Source: Eikenella corrodens
GTDB lineage: Bacteria > Pseudomonadota > Gammaproteobacteria > Burkholderiales > Neisseriaceae
DNA length: 64,000 nucleotides
Assembly: GCF_003990355.1 (NCBI RefSeq)
Contig: NZ_CP034670.1
Span: 1,302,001 to 1,366,000, forward strand
Direction of reading: 5' to 3'
Shown: positions 50,606-60,071 of the stretch, piece after piece
How the letters are laid out: each line of letters opens with the position of its first letter
How positions within the stretch are numbered: the first letter of the stretch is position 1
Program-made: the position numbers and the translations under genes
The notes under the pieces: generated by a model
Told to the model about the DNA's origin: nothing
The model's input: the letters and a program-made list of their open reading frames with translations, nothing else
The model's database searches: none

Positions 50606-51163
50606 ATGCAAGATTTCCGCAAAAACCCAAACGAAAATTTCCGCCAAGCCTATGCCTCCACCGCATTGGAAAACGATTTATTCGATGACAATGAAATGGA
50701 AGTAGAGCTGGCCAGCCCGTGGCAGCGGATGGGCGCCAGAATTATGGACGGCCTCCCCTTTGCCGGTATCGGTATTTTGGCAGCCATTTTAGTAGCCTTC
50801 ACGGGCGGGAGTGATGGTAAGGCAGCGATGGCTGTAATTATTGTAGCTGTTGTGGCAGCTATCGGCTTGTTGATTTACAACTTGGTCATCATGGCTCGCG
50901 ACGGCCAAAGTATCGGCAAAAAAATCGTAGGCATCCGTGTGATTACCGAAGACGGTGATAACCCAGGTTTTGTTAAATACTGCTTGGTGCGCGAGATTGG
51001 CTATAACTTCATTTTTACCCTGATTGGAATAGTTAATGAAAACTTGGGCGATGCACTGGCAACCATCGCCGGCATCATCTGTGTTGTGATGCTCTTCATG
51101 GAAAGCCGCAACCGCCAAACCCTGCAGGATTTGCTGGCGAAGACTTTGGTTATCAAAAACTAA
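50606..51163 (+). CDS. RDD family membrane protein
   Basis: A 185-residue protein with three membrane helices (about 50-70, 75-100, 140-165). The RDD-like block PWQRMGARIMDGLPFAGIG precedes helix 1 and DGQSIGKKIVGIRV follows helix 2. Family function is unclear; some members move ions or affect envelope. AGGGAGAT precedes the ATG. Confidence 0.8.
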   Translation: MQDFRKNPNENFRQAYASTALENDLFDDNEMEVELASPWQRMGARIMDGLPFAGIGILAAILVAFTGGSDGKAAMAVIIVAVVAAIGLLIYNLVIMARDGQSIGKKIVGIRVITEDGDNPGFVKYCLVREIGYNFIFTLIGIVNENLGDALATIAGIICVVMLFMESRNRQTLQDLLAKTLVIKN

Positions 51164-51185
51164 ACTTTCTGCCATTCTTTCAATA

Positions 51186-51229
51186 AAAGGCTACCTGAAA
51201 AGGCATCTGTCCGCTTTCAGGTAGCCTTT
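51186..51229. terminator. Inverted DUS pair, terminator of the RDD gene
   Basis: AAAGGCTACCTGAAA and its complement flank about 14 bases. The rest of 51230-51536 shows no gene. Confidence 0.75.
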
Positions 51230-51536
51230 GGTATGTGGGTGGTCGGGTATGAAGCCCACGTCTGCAGGTTTCAGGTAGCCATCAACATTTGGGAGGGCTA
51301 GGAACAGTGGTATGTCAAAGCAATACTATGTGTTGGCAAAATCCACTGCCGAATCTATAACATCGCCCTGCCTTCGAGTGGCTGCTTAGAGGCCTGATGC
51401 GGGATATCGGGCATAAGTGCCTGCCCTACGGGTTGTTTGGAAAAGCGGTAGGCCGGATACTGATGGCATCTTGCACAAAGACAGCTTGAAAAAACGTATG
51501 AGCAATGAAAGCTCTTTTTGCAGGCTGCGGAAGCGG

Positions 51537-51568
51537 AAAAGGCTACCTGAAATTTTCAGGTAGCCTTT
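51537..51568. terminator. Inverted DUS pair, terminator of the sit operon
   Basis: AAAAGGCTACCTGAAA and TTTTCAGGTAGCCTTT with almost no loop, 20 bp past the last gene of the transporter operon on the minus strand. Confidence 0.8.
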
Positions 51569-51587
51569 GTGTTTGGGTAGTCTATCC

Positions 51588-52439
51588 TCATTCGGCAACG
51601 GCTTCGTGTCTGCCGGAGGTTTGCCGCAGTTTGTTCCAAACCAGGGCGAGCAGGAAGAGGGCGGCTTGCAGGATGACGATGCTGGGGCCGGTGGCGGAGT
51701 TGAGGTGGTAGCTGAGCAGGGTGCCGGTAAGGCTGGTGAACACGGAGGCGGCCACCACGATGATCATCATGCGTTCAAAGCGCTTGGTAAGCAGGAAGGC
51801 GGTGATGCCGGGGGAAATGAGCATGGCCACCACCAGCACCACGCCGGCCACCTGCATGGCGGTGATGATGGTCAGCGCGAGCAGGGTGAGCAGGCTGTAG
51901 TGCAAGAACTGCGGGGAGAGGCCGGCAATGCGCGCTTGGGCGGGGTCGAAGCAGTAGAGCATGAAGTCGCGCCGTTTGAGCAGCACGGCCAAGGCCACGG
52001 CAGCGCAGATGGCGAAGGTTTGCAGCAGCTCTTCCCGGCTCACGCCCAGCACGTTGCCGAACAGGATGTGGGTGAGGTGTTGGTCGGTTTCCACTTTGGT
52101 AAACAACACGAGGCCGAGCGCGAACATACCGGAGAACACGATGCCCATCACGGTATCTTCTTTGAGGCGGCTGTTGTTTTTCAGGTAGCCTACGCCCACG
52201 GAACAGAGCAGGCCGGAAGCGAATGCGCCGATTTGCAGCGGAATGCCGAACACAAAGGCCAGTACGATGCCGGGCAGCACCGCGTGCGACACTGCGTCGC
52301 CCATTAGCGACCAGCCTTTGAGCACCAGATAGCAGGAGAGCAGCCCGCAGGTAATGGATACAATCAGCGCGGTGAGCAGGGCATTCTGCATGAAAGGGAA
52401 GGCGAGCGGCTCGGCAAACCAGTTGATCAGCTCAGACAT
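51588..52439 (-). CDS. sitD: Mn/Fe ABC transporter permease SitD-like
   Basis: A 283-residue ABC-3 family permease with about eight membrane helices; LVLKGWSLMGDAVSHAVLPGIV is the family signature. It is the second permease in a four-gene operon. The ATG at 52439 overlaps the upstream gene by 8 bases; the frame is open to 52553 but that part overlaps the sitC gene in another frame. A reverse DUS lies in frame near 52180. Confidence 0.85.
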   Translation of the reverse strand: MSELINWFAEPLAFPFMQNALLTALIVSITCGLLSCYLVLKGWSLMGDAVSHAVLPGIVLAFVFGIPLQIGAFASGLLCSVGVGYLKNNSRLKEDTVMGIVFSGMFALGLVLFTKVETDQHLTHILFGNVLGVSREELLQTFAICAAVALAVLLKRRDFMLYCFDPAQARIAGLSPQFLHYSLLTLLALTIITAMQVAGVVLVVAMLISPGITAFLLTKRFERMMIIVVAASVFTSLTGTLLSYHLNSATGPSIVILQAALFLLALVWNKLRQTSGRHEAVAE

Positions 52440-53304
52440 GGCCGGCCTCCATTTCTTCCGCCTGCGGTGCGGCGCCGAATTTTTGCCGCAACAGGCCGTA
52501 TTTAGGCGCAAACACGAATGCGAGCAGGAACAGCAGGCTTTGCAGGCAAACAATCACGCCGCCGGTGGCGCCGTCGAGGAAAAAGCTGATGTAGGCGCCC
52601 AGAGCGCAGGTAATGATGCCGAGCGCCACGGCAATCAGCACCAGCTTGCCGAAGCGGTCGGTGAGCAGATAGGCGGTGGCGCCGGGAGTAACCACCATGG
52701 CGATCACCAAAATCGCGCCCACGGTTTGCAGCGCGGCCACCACGCAGGCGCTGAGCAGGCAGAAAAACAAAATTTTGTAGCGCAGCGGCGAGAGACCGAC
52801 GGCCACGGCCTGGGTTTCGTCAAAAAACACCAAAAGCAGGTTTTTCCAAGTGAGCAGCATAAACAGCAGGCACACGCCGATGATGATGGCTACCTGAAAA
52901 ATATCTTCGTCGGCAATGCCCAAAATATTGCCCAACACGATTTCCTGCACGTTGACCGCAGTCGGGTTCACCGACACGATAAACAGGCCGACGGCAAAAA
53001 AGGTGGTAAAGATAAAGCCGATTACCGCATCTTCTTTCAGCTGCGTGATGGCGCGTATCCACAAAATCGACAGTGCCGCCAAAATGCCGGACACAAACGC
53101 GCCGACGGAATAGGGCAGGCCGAGCGCGTAGGTAACCGCCACGCCGGGCACCACCGAGTGCGACAGCGCGTCTCCAATCAGCGACCAGCCTTTGAGCATT
53201 AAATAAGACGACAAAAACGCGCACATGCCGCCTACCGCCGCACTCAGCACGATGGCTTTCACCATGTATTCGTAGGCAAACGGCTCTAGCAGCATTTCTA
53301 GCAT
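52432..53304 (-). CDS. sitC: Mn/Fe ABC transporter permease SitC-like
   Basis: A 290-residue ABC-3 permease: LMLKGWSLIGDALSHSVVPGVA is the signature. It is clearly related to the downstream permease. It overlaps the ATPase gene by 7 bases. A DUS is in frame near 52888 (GGCTACCTGAAAA on the plus strand). Confidence 0.87.
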   Translation of the reverse strand: MLEMLLEPFAYEYMVKAIVLSAAVGGMCAFLSSYLMLKGWSLIGDALSHSVVPGVAVTYALGLPYSVGAFVSGILAALSILWIRAITQLKEDAVIGFIFTTFFAVGLFIVSVNPTAVNVQEIVLGNILGIADEDIFQVAIIIGVCLLFMLLTWKNLLLVFFDETQAVAVGLSPLRYKILFFCLLSACVVAALQTVGAILVIAMVVTPGATAYLLTDRFGKLVLIAVALGIITCALGAYISFFLDGATGGVIVCLQSLLFLLAFVFAPKYGLLRQKFGAAPQAEEMEAGHV

Positions 53305-54224
53305 GAGCCGCTCCCTTCGCTGCCGTTTTCCTGTTCTGCACAGCTGCCTTGGGCATCGCTGCAGCAGGGTACGGCGGGCGGATCGTTTTTGGCTTGGCCG
53401 TAGAACACGGCGGGGCGTTCGTCGTCGGTAAGTACGGTGAGCACGCGGCGGTCTTCGTCGTCGTGTAAATCACTGCCGGAGAGACGGAAATGGCGCAACA
53501 CGCCACCGAAGGCCAATTCGAGGTTGTGTTGGTTGAAAGTGTGTTCGGTGCGGCCGGCAGCCAGCACGGTACGGTTGATCATCACCACTTGGTCGCAGAA
53601 GTCGGGCACCATGCCGAGGTTGTGGGTCGATACCAAAATCAGATGCCCCTGTGCGCGCAGCTGGCCGAGCAAATCCACAATCGCATCTTCGGTTTTTACA
53701 TCAACGCCGGTAAACGGCTCATCCAGCAAGATAATCTTGCTCTGCTGCGCCAGTGCGCGTGCCAGGAATACGCGCTTTTTCTGCCCGCCGGAGAGCTCGC
53801 CGATCTGCCGCTGCGCCAAGTGGGCAATGCCCACCCGTTCCATGGCTTCCTGCACTTTGCGTTTGTCTTCGGCTTTGGGCAGGCGCAGGAAATTCAGGTA
53901 GCCGTAGCGCCCCTGCATCACCACGTCGTACACCGACACGGGAAACTGCCAATCCACTTCCTCGCTTTGCGGCACATAGGCCACCAGGTTGCGCTTGAGC
54001 GCCTGCGGCACGGGCAGGCCGCACAGGCGGATGCTGCCCGATTTCGGCTTAATCTGCCCCATCAAGCTTTTAAACAGGGTGGATTTGCCGCTGCCGTTTA
54101 CGCCCACCAGCGCGCAGGTGGTGCCGCCTTGCAGCGTGAAGCTCACGTCGCGGATGGCCGTGTGGCCGTTGCTGTAGCGAACCGTTACCGATTCAACGCT
54201 GATGGAGGCGGCTTGTTCAGACAT
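53298..54224 (-). CDS. sitB: Mn/Fe ABC transporter ATPase SitB-like
   Basis: A 308-residue ABC ATPase: Walker A GVNGSGKST near residue 40, signature LSGGQKKR near 144, Walker B IILLDEPFTGVD after it. A C-terminal tail rich in Cys, Asp and Glu (CCSDAQGSCAEQE) is unusual for the family and may bind metal. The start overlaps the sitA stop (TAATG). Confidence 0.9.
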   Translation of the reverse strand: MSEQAASISVESVTVRYSNGHTAIRDVSFTLQGGTTCALVGVNGSGKSTLFKSLMGQIKPKSGSIRLCGLPVPQALKRNLVAYVPQSEEVDWQFPVSVYDVVMQGRYGYLNFLRLPKAEDKRKVQEAMERVGIAHLAQRQIGELSGGQKKRVFLARALAQQSKIILLDEPFTGVDVKTEDAIVDLLGQLRAQGHLILVSTHNLGMVPDFCDQVVMINRTVLAAGRTEHTFNQHNLELAFGGVLRHFRLSGSDLHDDEDRRVLTVLTDDERPAVFYGQAKNDPPAVPCCSDAQGSCAEQENGSEGSGSC

Positions 54225-55105
54225 TATTTTCCAAATCCTCTAACAATAGTGGAAACCGTGGTATTGAGCAGGTCGAGATAGGTGGGCACCGGGCCGTTCT
54301 TGGCGGAAAGCGAATCCACATACAGCACGCCGCCGTATTTGGCGCCGGTTTCGCGCGATACCTGCTGCATCGGACGCGGCGATACGGTGCTCTCGCTGAA
54401 CACCACCGGAATATGGTTTTGCCGCACGGTGTTGATTACGCGGCGCACCTGTTGTGGCGTGCCTTGCTGCTCGGCGTTAATCGGCCACAGATACACTTCT
54501 TTAAAGCCGTAGTCGCGTGCCAGATAGCTGAACGCGCCTTCGCTGGTCACCAAGAAACGCTGGTTTTGCGGCACCCGTGCCAGTTTTTCGCGCAATGGGC
54601 GGTCTAGGTTGCGGATGCGCTGGGCATAGGCGGCGGCGTTGCGGGTGTAGGTGGCGGCGTTTTGCGGGTCGTATTTAATCAGCGCGTTTTTGATGTTTTC
54701 CACATAGATTAAAGCATTGCGGGTAGACATCCAAGCGTGCGGATTGGGCTGGCCGCGATAGGGGCCTTCGTGAATCGACATCGGGGTGATGCCTTGCGTA
54801 ACCACCACTGCCGGTTTGTTGCGCACGTTTTGGAAGAAGCGCTCAAACCAGCGTTCCAGGTTCAGCCCGTTCCACAGCACCAAATCGGCAGATTGCGCTT
54901 TGGCAATGTCTTGCGGCGTGGGCTGATAATCATGGATTTCCGCTCCCGGTTTGGTAATCGACTCCACCACGGCGGCATCGCCCGCCACGTTTTGGGCGAT
55001 ATCCTGAATTACGGTGAAGGTGGTGACCACCTTGAATTTGGCATAGGCCGGGGCGGCCAAGCCTAGGGCGGCCAGCAGGCAGAATGCGGATAATAATCGA
55101 CGCAT
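54224..55105 (-). CDS. sitA: Mn/Fe ABC transporter substrate-binding protein SitA-like
   Basis: A 293-residue cluster A-I metal-binding protein with a cleaved signal peptide (LAALGLAAPAYA, about 20 residues). Metal ligands expected from the family are all present: His in IHDYQPTPQD, His in NPHAWMS, Glu in TSEGAFSYLA and Asp in YVDSLS. This ligand set (His, His, Glu, Asp) favours Mn or Fe over Zn. AGGAGAAAAC precedes the ATG. Confidence 0.9.
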   Translation of the reverse strand: MRRLLSAFCLLAALGLAAPAYAKFKVVTTFTVIQDIAQNVAGDAAVVESITKPGAEIHDYQPTPQDIAKAQSADLVLWNGLNLERWFERFFQNVRNKPAVVVTQGITPMSIHEGPYRGQPNPHAWMSTRNALIYVENIKNALIKYDPQNAATYTRNAAAYAQRIRNLDRPLREKLARVPQNQRFLVTSEGAFSYLARDYGFKEVYLWPINAEQQGTPQQVRRVINTVRQNHIPVVFSESTVSPRPMQQVSRETGAKYGGVLYVDSLSAKNGPVPTYLDLLNTTVSTIVRGFGK

Positions 55106-55177
55106 TGTTTTCTCCTAATTTAATTTGGTTGAATGAGCGGCAAAGCGGAGCAGTTGCCTAATTTACATACTAGCCTA

Positions 55178-55203
55178 AATAGAAATTGCTATCAATTATT
55201 TTA
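55178..55203 (-). promoter_or_regulatory. Possible Fur-type operator of sitABCD
   Basis: On the minus strand the run aaataattgatagcaatttc has a TGATAxxAATT core resembling a Fur box, about 75-100 bp before sitA. The match is partial. No gene is seen in 55106-55388. Confidence 0.35.
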
Positions 55204-55388
55204 TAGTAGCTTTTATATCACCACAGAAAAATCAGCAGAAGCAATAAGCCTATATCGCTTACGGAATTATTTTATGCGTATTTTGCCGTGCTGTACCAGC
55301 AATCATTGCTATAGGCAATAGCCTCTTTGCTAATTTAAATGGCAAAACCGGTTGGGCTGGCGAGCGGGTTTGGCTGTGTTTTCGATGC

Positions 55389-55492
55389 TATAGTGGATTA
55401 ACAAAAATCAGGACAAGGCGGCGAGCCGCAGACAGTACAGATAGTACGGCAAGGCGAGCCAACGCTGTGCTGGTTTTTGTTAATTCACTATA
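55389..55492. repeat. Correia-type repeat element (CREE 8)
   Basis: A 104-bp element with ttaacaaaaatc ends and the agtacagatagtacgg core variant, between the sit operon promoter region and the convergent end of mnmC. Confidence 0.9.
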
Positions 55493-55524
55493 TTTGTTAT
55501 CTTGCGTTAAATCGTGCTGCAATG

Positions 55525-55583
55525 GCTACCTGAAAATTGGATAACTTGTTTTGGCCGGGCTGAAACATTTTTCAGGTAGCCTG
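55525..55583. terminator. Spaced inverted DUS pair after mnmC
   Basis: GGCTACCTGAAAA and TTTTTCAGGTAGCC are about 30 bases apart, 30 bp past the mnmC stop on the minus strand. Confidence 0.55.
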
Positions 55584-55613
55584 CTGTAGAAATTAACAGC
55601 GAAGCCTTTAAGT

Positions 55614-57158
55614 TTACCGGTGGATAATGCGGCGAATCAGCAGACGGTTGGGGGCGAGGGCGGCGGCCACTTCGGGTTCGGCGGGCAGGGGCTGGCCGAG
55701 TATTTGCGCGGCGATGAGTTCGCCGCACAGCGGGGCGGTGGCCAGACCTCGGCTGCCGTGCCCGCTGTTCACAAACAAGCCGGGCAGGTGGGGGCAGGGC
55801 AGGTCGGGCAGGCGGTAGTTTTTATCGTTGGCGAGTTTGGCGTATTGCACACGCATCGCCACCCAGTCGCCCAACGCACCCACGGCGGGCAGGTGGTCGT
55901 AGCAGTCGGCGCGCACGGCGGCATGGCCGGACTGGTAGGCGGACAGGGCGGCGGCGAGTTCGGGCGAGAGTTGTGCCAGTTTGGCGTGGTTGCCGTCGTC
56001 TTCTGCAGCACGCAACTCACTGCTTTGCTCGTTGGGCACGAAGCTGGCGCCGAAACAGTGCTGATGGCGATACTCCGGCGAAATATAGGCATCGGCGCTT
56101 AGGGCGCAGCGCAGCCGGCGGCTGAAGGGCGAGGCATCAGCCAGGCTGGTTTGGCCGCGGATGAATTGCAGCGGCAGGGCTTCGGGCAGGATATCGGCCA
56201 ATTGCTCGGCACCGCAGCAGAACACGATGTGGCTACCTGAAAACGTCTGCATGCCTTGCGGCGTATCCACGGCAAGCCGCCATTCGCTGCCATGGCGTTG
56301 CAGATTGGTGAGGCGGTGTTGCGTGAGCACGCGGATGCGGGGGGATTCGAGCAGGGCGGCGGCGAAGGATGGCGGGTTAAGCCACGCTCCTTGCGGCCAG
56401 AACAGACCGCTCTGCCCGCTAAGCGGGATGCCGGAGCGTGCTTCGGCTTCGGCAGAGTTGACGGCGTAATAAAGATGACGGTTGGCGCGTTGTTCGCCCA
56501 GCTCGCGGTTGCGGCGGGTTTCGCTTGGGTTGTGGTTGAGGTGTAGCACGCCGCAGGCCTGCCAAACCGGGCTGTTAGGCAGAAGGTGTTCGAGCAGGCG
56601 GCGGCTGTAGCCGTAGCTGCCGAGCAGGAGGCGGGTTTGCAGGGTGGGGTGGGCGGAGATTTTGGCGTAGAGCAGGCCTTGCCGGTTGCCGGATGCGGCG
56701 CGGGCGGGCTGGTCGTTTTGCTCGAGAATTAGGCTGCTGATGCCGCGTCGGGCGAGGGCGTGGGCGGTGGCTGCGCCGGCGATGCCGCCGCCGATAATCA
56801 GCACGCGTTCCACAGGAATAGGCGGCGGGGCGATTTGCCAGGGTTTGCTTGGGCTAGCCTGTTGCGGCACAGGCGGACTGTTTTGCCAAACCGGTTCGCC
56901 AAAGCCGTATTGTACCAACCCGGCGGCTGCGGCGGCGGGCAGCAGATAAATATCGCGTTGCAGCGGGTTGGTGTCGGCGGGGATAAAGTTGGCGGCGGAG
57001 GCGGCGCAACTTTTCAGGTAGCCTTTATCGGGCTCATGGAGGCTACCTGAAAAATCGTCGCTGAGAAAAATGCAGGCCGCGCGGGGATGCCGGGAGATGG
57101 CGGCGGCAAGCTCTTGTTCGGCGGGGATGCCTTGCCAGATGAGGGCGGGGGTAGTCAT
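55614..57158 (-). CDS. mnmC: tRNA cmnm5s2U34 oxidoreductase, MnmC oxidase domain only
   Basis: A 514-residue FAD protein. The FAD loop VLIIGGGIAGAATAHALARRG starts near residue 115 and is followed by the DadA/MnmC-type blocks SGNRQGLLYAK, YGYSRRLLEHL and the C-terminal VNSGHGSRGLATAPLCGE. The methyltransferase domain of bifunctional E. coli MnmC is missing; an about 110-residue unrelated N-terminal region replaces it. Within that region an inverted DUS pair (57014-57055) is translated as DFSGSLHEPDKGYLKS. ATG at 57158 chosen; an upstream open frame to 57293 runs through another DUS. Confidence 0.85.
   Translation of the reverse strand: MTTPALIWQGIPAEQELAAAISRHPRAACIFLSDDFSGSLHEPDKGYLKSCAASAANFIPADTNPLQRDIYLLPAAAAAGLVQYGFGEPVWQNSPPVPQQASPSKPWQIAPPPIPVERVLIIGGGIAGAATAHALARRGISSLILEQNDQPARAASGNRQGLLYAKISAHPTLQTRLLLGSYGYSRRLLEHLLPNSPVWQACGVLHLNHNPSETRRNRELGEQRANRHLYYAVNSAEAEARSGIPLSGQSGLFWPQGAWLNPPSFAAALLESPRIRVLTQHRLTNLQRHGSEWRLAVDTPQGMQTFSGSHIVFCCGAEQLADILPEALPLQFIRGQTSLADASPFSRRLRCALSADAYISPEYRHQHCFGASFVPNEQSSELRAAEDDGNHAKLAQLSPELAAALSAYQSGHAAVRADCYDHLPAVGALGDWVAMRVQYAKLANDKNYRLPDLPCPHLPGLFVNSGHGSRGLATAPLCGELIAAQILGQPLPAEPEVAAALAPNRLLIRRIIHR
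57014..57055. repeat. Inverted DUS pair inside the mnmC coding region
   Basis: TTTTCAGGTAGCC and GGCTACCTGAAAA flank a short loop, in frame in the N-terminal part of mnmC. Confidence 0.75.
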
Positions 57159-57267
57159 GGCGTTTGCCGGCTGGTGCGGGCGGGAATAGGAGACGGGAGG
57201 CAGTATAGACAGAAGCAGCGGGCGGCAGCAACTTTGGTTTGCATGTTTCGACGGCGTCAGGCAAAAG

Positions 57268-57325
57268 GCTACCTGAAAGCATAGCGTCAACAAAATTCAA
57301 ACCGCTGCCGGTTTTCAGGTAGCCT
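57268..57325. repeat. Spaced inverted DUS pair in the mnmC-lon divergent region
   Basis: AAAGGCTACCTGAAAGC and TTTTCAGGTAGCCTTTT are about 30 bases apart, between the divergent starts. It is not downstream of any gene, so a terminator role is unlikely. Confidence 0.6.
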
Positions 57326-57436
57326 TTTACAAACTAAACTCCGCCGAATGCTTGAAATGCGCTTGGCTGCCCCCAATTTGCCGGGCAATGAGGCTTTAGC
57401 CATCCTATCCAACTGAAAACAATAACCGAGAAGATA

Positions 57437-59875
57437 ATGACCCAATCCCAGCATAATCCCGCTGAAACCCGCACCCTGCCGATGTTGCCGCTGCGCGACG
57501 TGGTGGTGTATCCGCATATGGTGCTGCCGCTGTTTGTCGGCCGCCCCAAATCCATTGCCGCGCTGGATGCCGCCATCGAGCAAGATGGGCCGGTATTCCT
57601 TTTGGCGCAGAAAAATCCGGCCAACGAAGACCCCGGCACAGACGATTTACACACCATCGGCACGCTGGCCAATATCCTGCAAGTACTGAAATTGCCCGAC
57701 GGCACGGTGAAGGTGCTGGTGGAAGGCATGCAGCGCGCCCGCGCATTAGCGGTGAACGACGGCGGCGATTATTTCCAAGCCGAAATTGAAGTGCTGGCTG
57801 CCGAAGAAAACACCGACGGCCACGACTACGAAGCCCTGCGCCGTACGCTTTTGGCGCAGTTCGACCAGTTCATCAAGCTCAACAAGAAAATCCCCGGCGA
57901 AGTGGCCGGCACCATTCACGGCATCACCGACCACAGCCGCCTGGTGGACACCATTGCCGCCCACCTGCAGCTCAAGTTGGAGCAGCGCCAGGAGATTTTG
58001 GAAATCACCGACGTAGCCGAGCGCATGGAACACCTGCTCGGCCAGCTGGAAGCCGAGCTGGATATTTTGCAGGTGGAAAAACGCATCCGCGGCCGGGTGA
58101 AACGGCAGATGGAAAAATCCCAGCGCGACTATTATCTGAACGAGCAGGTAAAAGCGATTCAGAAAGAGTTGGGCGAGGGCGACGAGCGTGAAGAGCTCGA
58201 CCAGCTCGAACAGCAGGTGCGTGAAGCCGGCATGAGCAAGGAAGCGGAAGAAAAAGCGCTGGGCGAAATGAAAAAGCTGCGCATGATGCCGCCGATGTCG
58301 GCTGAGTCTTCCGTGGTGCGCAACTATATCGAAACGCTGGTAGACATTCCGTGGAAGAAGAAAAGCAAGGTCAGCAAAGATATTGTGCAGGCCGATTTAG
58401 TGCTCAATGCCGACCACTATGGCTTGGAAAAGGTGAAAGAGCGCATTTTGGAATACTTGGCGGTGCAAAAACGCATGAACAAGCTCAAAGGCCCGATTCT
58501 GTGCCTGGTGGGCCCGCCCGGCGTGGGTAAAACCTCGCTCGGCCAATCCATTGCCAAAGCCACCGGCCGTAAATACGTGCGCATGGCTTTGGGCGGCATC
58601 CATGACGAGAGCGAAATCCGCGGTCACCGCCGTACCTACATCGGTTCGATGCCGGGCAAAATCATCCAAAACATGATTAAAGCCGGCGTGAACAACCCTC
58701 TGTTCCTGCTGGACGAAATCGACAAACTTGGCCGCGATTTCCGTGGCGATCCGGCCAGTGCGCTGTTGGAAGTGCTCGATCCGGAGCAAAACCATTCCTT
58801 TGCCGACCATTATGTGGAAGTGGATTTCGACCTGAGCAACGTGATGTTCCTCGCTACTTCCAACAGCATGGACATCCCGCCTGCGCTGCTCGACCGCATG
58901 GAAATTATCCGACTCTCCGGCTACACCGAGGACGAGAAGGTAAATATTGCCATGCAATATCTCGTGCCCAAGCAAATTGAGCGCAACGGGGTGAAAAAAG
59001 GCGAAATCGATATTCAAGAAAGCGCAGTGCGCGACATCATCCGCTACTACACCCGCGAAGCCGGTGTGCGCTCGCTTGATCGCGAAGTCGCCAAAATCTG
59101 CCGTAAGGTGGTGATGCAGCAGGTATTGGAACAAGATAAGAAAGCCGGCGCCAAACGCGCTGCCGCGCCGCAAACCGTGGTAGTGGATGCGGCCAACCTG
59201 CATGACTATCTCGGCGTGCGCCGCTTCGACTACGGCGTGGCCGAAAATGAAAACCGTGTCGGCCAGGTTACCGGCCTGGCATGGACGGAAGTGGGTGGTG
59301 AGCTGCTCACCATCGAAGCCGTCGCGCTCAAAGGCAAAGGCAATATCCTGCGCACCGGTAAGCTGGGTGATGTGATGCAGGAATCTATTTCAGCCGCCTG
59401 GAGCGTGGTACGTTCGCGTGCCGAAGTATTGGGCATTGCACCGGATTTCTACGAGAAAACCGATATCCATGTGCACGTTCCCGAAGGTGCCACACCTAAA
59501 GACGGCCCCAGCGCCGGCATTGGTATGACGCTGGCCATCGTGTCCTCGCTCACCGGTATTCCCGTGCGTGCCGACGTGGCCATGACCGGCGAAATCACAC
59601 TGCGCGGCGAAGTGTTGCCCATCGGCGGTTTGAAGGAAAAACTGTTGGCTGCCCTGCGCGGCGGCATCAAGTATGTGCTGATTCCGCAGGAAAACGTGAA
59701 AGATTTGGAAGAAATTCCGCAAAACGTGAAAGAAGGGCTGGAAATCCATCCGGTGCGCTGGATTGACGAAGTGCTCTCCTTCGGCCTGGAATATCAGCCG
59801 CAGCCTTGGCAGGACGTGCCTGCGGCCAAAGCGAAAACCCCGGCGAAATCCGGCGGTCGCGCCACCAAACATTAA
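57437..59875 (+). CDS. lon: ATP-dependent protease Lon
   Basis: An 812-residue AAA+ protease. N-terminal LON domain to about residue 200; AAA+ Walker A GPPGVGKTSLG near 357; proteolytic Ser in PKDGPSAGIG (about 692) and Lys in GGLKEKLLAALRGG (about 734). The short Ala/Lys-rich tail is normal. Followed by hupB, the common lon-hup linkage. Confidence 0.97.
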   Translation: MTQSQHNPAETRTLPMLPLRDVVVYPHMVLPLFVGRPKSIAALDAAIEQDGPVFLLAQKNPANEDPGTDDLHTIGTLANILQVLKLPDGTVKVLVEGMQRARALAVNDGGDYFQAEIEVLAAEENTDGHDYEALRRTLLAQFDQFIKLNKKIPGEVAGTIHGITDHSRLVDTIAAHLQLKLEQRQEILEITDVAERMEHLLGQLEAELDILQVEKRIRGRVKRQMEKSQRDYYLNEQVKAIQKELGEGDEREELDQLEQQVREAGMSKEAEEKALGEMKKLRMMPPMSAESSVVRNYIETLVDIPWKKKSKVSKDIVQADLVLNADHYGLEKVKERILEYLAVQKRMNKLKGPILCLVGPPGVGKTSLGQSIAKATGRKYVRMALGGIHDESEIRGHRRTYIGSMPGKIIQNMIKAGVNNPLFLLDEIDKLGRDFRGDPASALLEVLDPEQNHSFADHYVEVDFDLSNVMFLATSNSMDIPPALLDRMEIIRLSGYTEDEKVNIAMQYLVPKQIERNGVKKGEIDIQESAVRDIIRYYTREAGVRSLDREVAKICRKVVMQQVLEQDKKAGAKRAAAPQTVVVDAANLHDYLGVRRFDYGVAENENRVGQVTGLAWTEVGGELLTIEAVALKGKGNILRTGKLGDVMQESISAAWSVVRSRAEVLGIAPDFYEKTDIHVHVPEGATPKDGPSAGIGMTLAIVSSLTGIPVRADVAMTGEITLRGEVLPIGGLKEKLLAALRGGIKYVLIPQENVKDLEEIPQNVKEGLEIHPVRWIDEVLSFGLEYQPQPWQDVPAAKAKTPAKSGGRATKH

Positions 59876-59960
59876 GGCGAAAAGCGGCAGGCTGTGTTGT
59901 GTGAAAGGCGCAAACCTGCCGCTTTGGCTGAAAATAGCTGCTTTCCAGCCGTTTATTTGC

Positions 59961-59989
59961 TTGACCGATGATTTTGAACTTGCTATAAA
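59961..59989 (+). promoter_or_regulatory. Sigma70-type promoter of hupB
   Basis: TTGACC, 17 bp, TATAAA, ending 82 bp before the hupB start. Confidence 0.7.
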
Positions 59990-60071
59990 GCAGCCTGTTG
60001 CAGACAAACGCATTGGTGCCGACCACAATCGGCCGATTCTTCATTACTCCTCAACTAGAAAGGGACTTAAC

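Noticed and set aside
51567..53202. Plus-strand His/Glu-rich frames opposite the Sit permeases
   Set aside because: Membrane-protein codons read backward give such charged frames; the minus frames are clear ABC-3 permeases.
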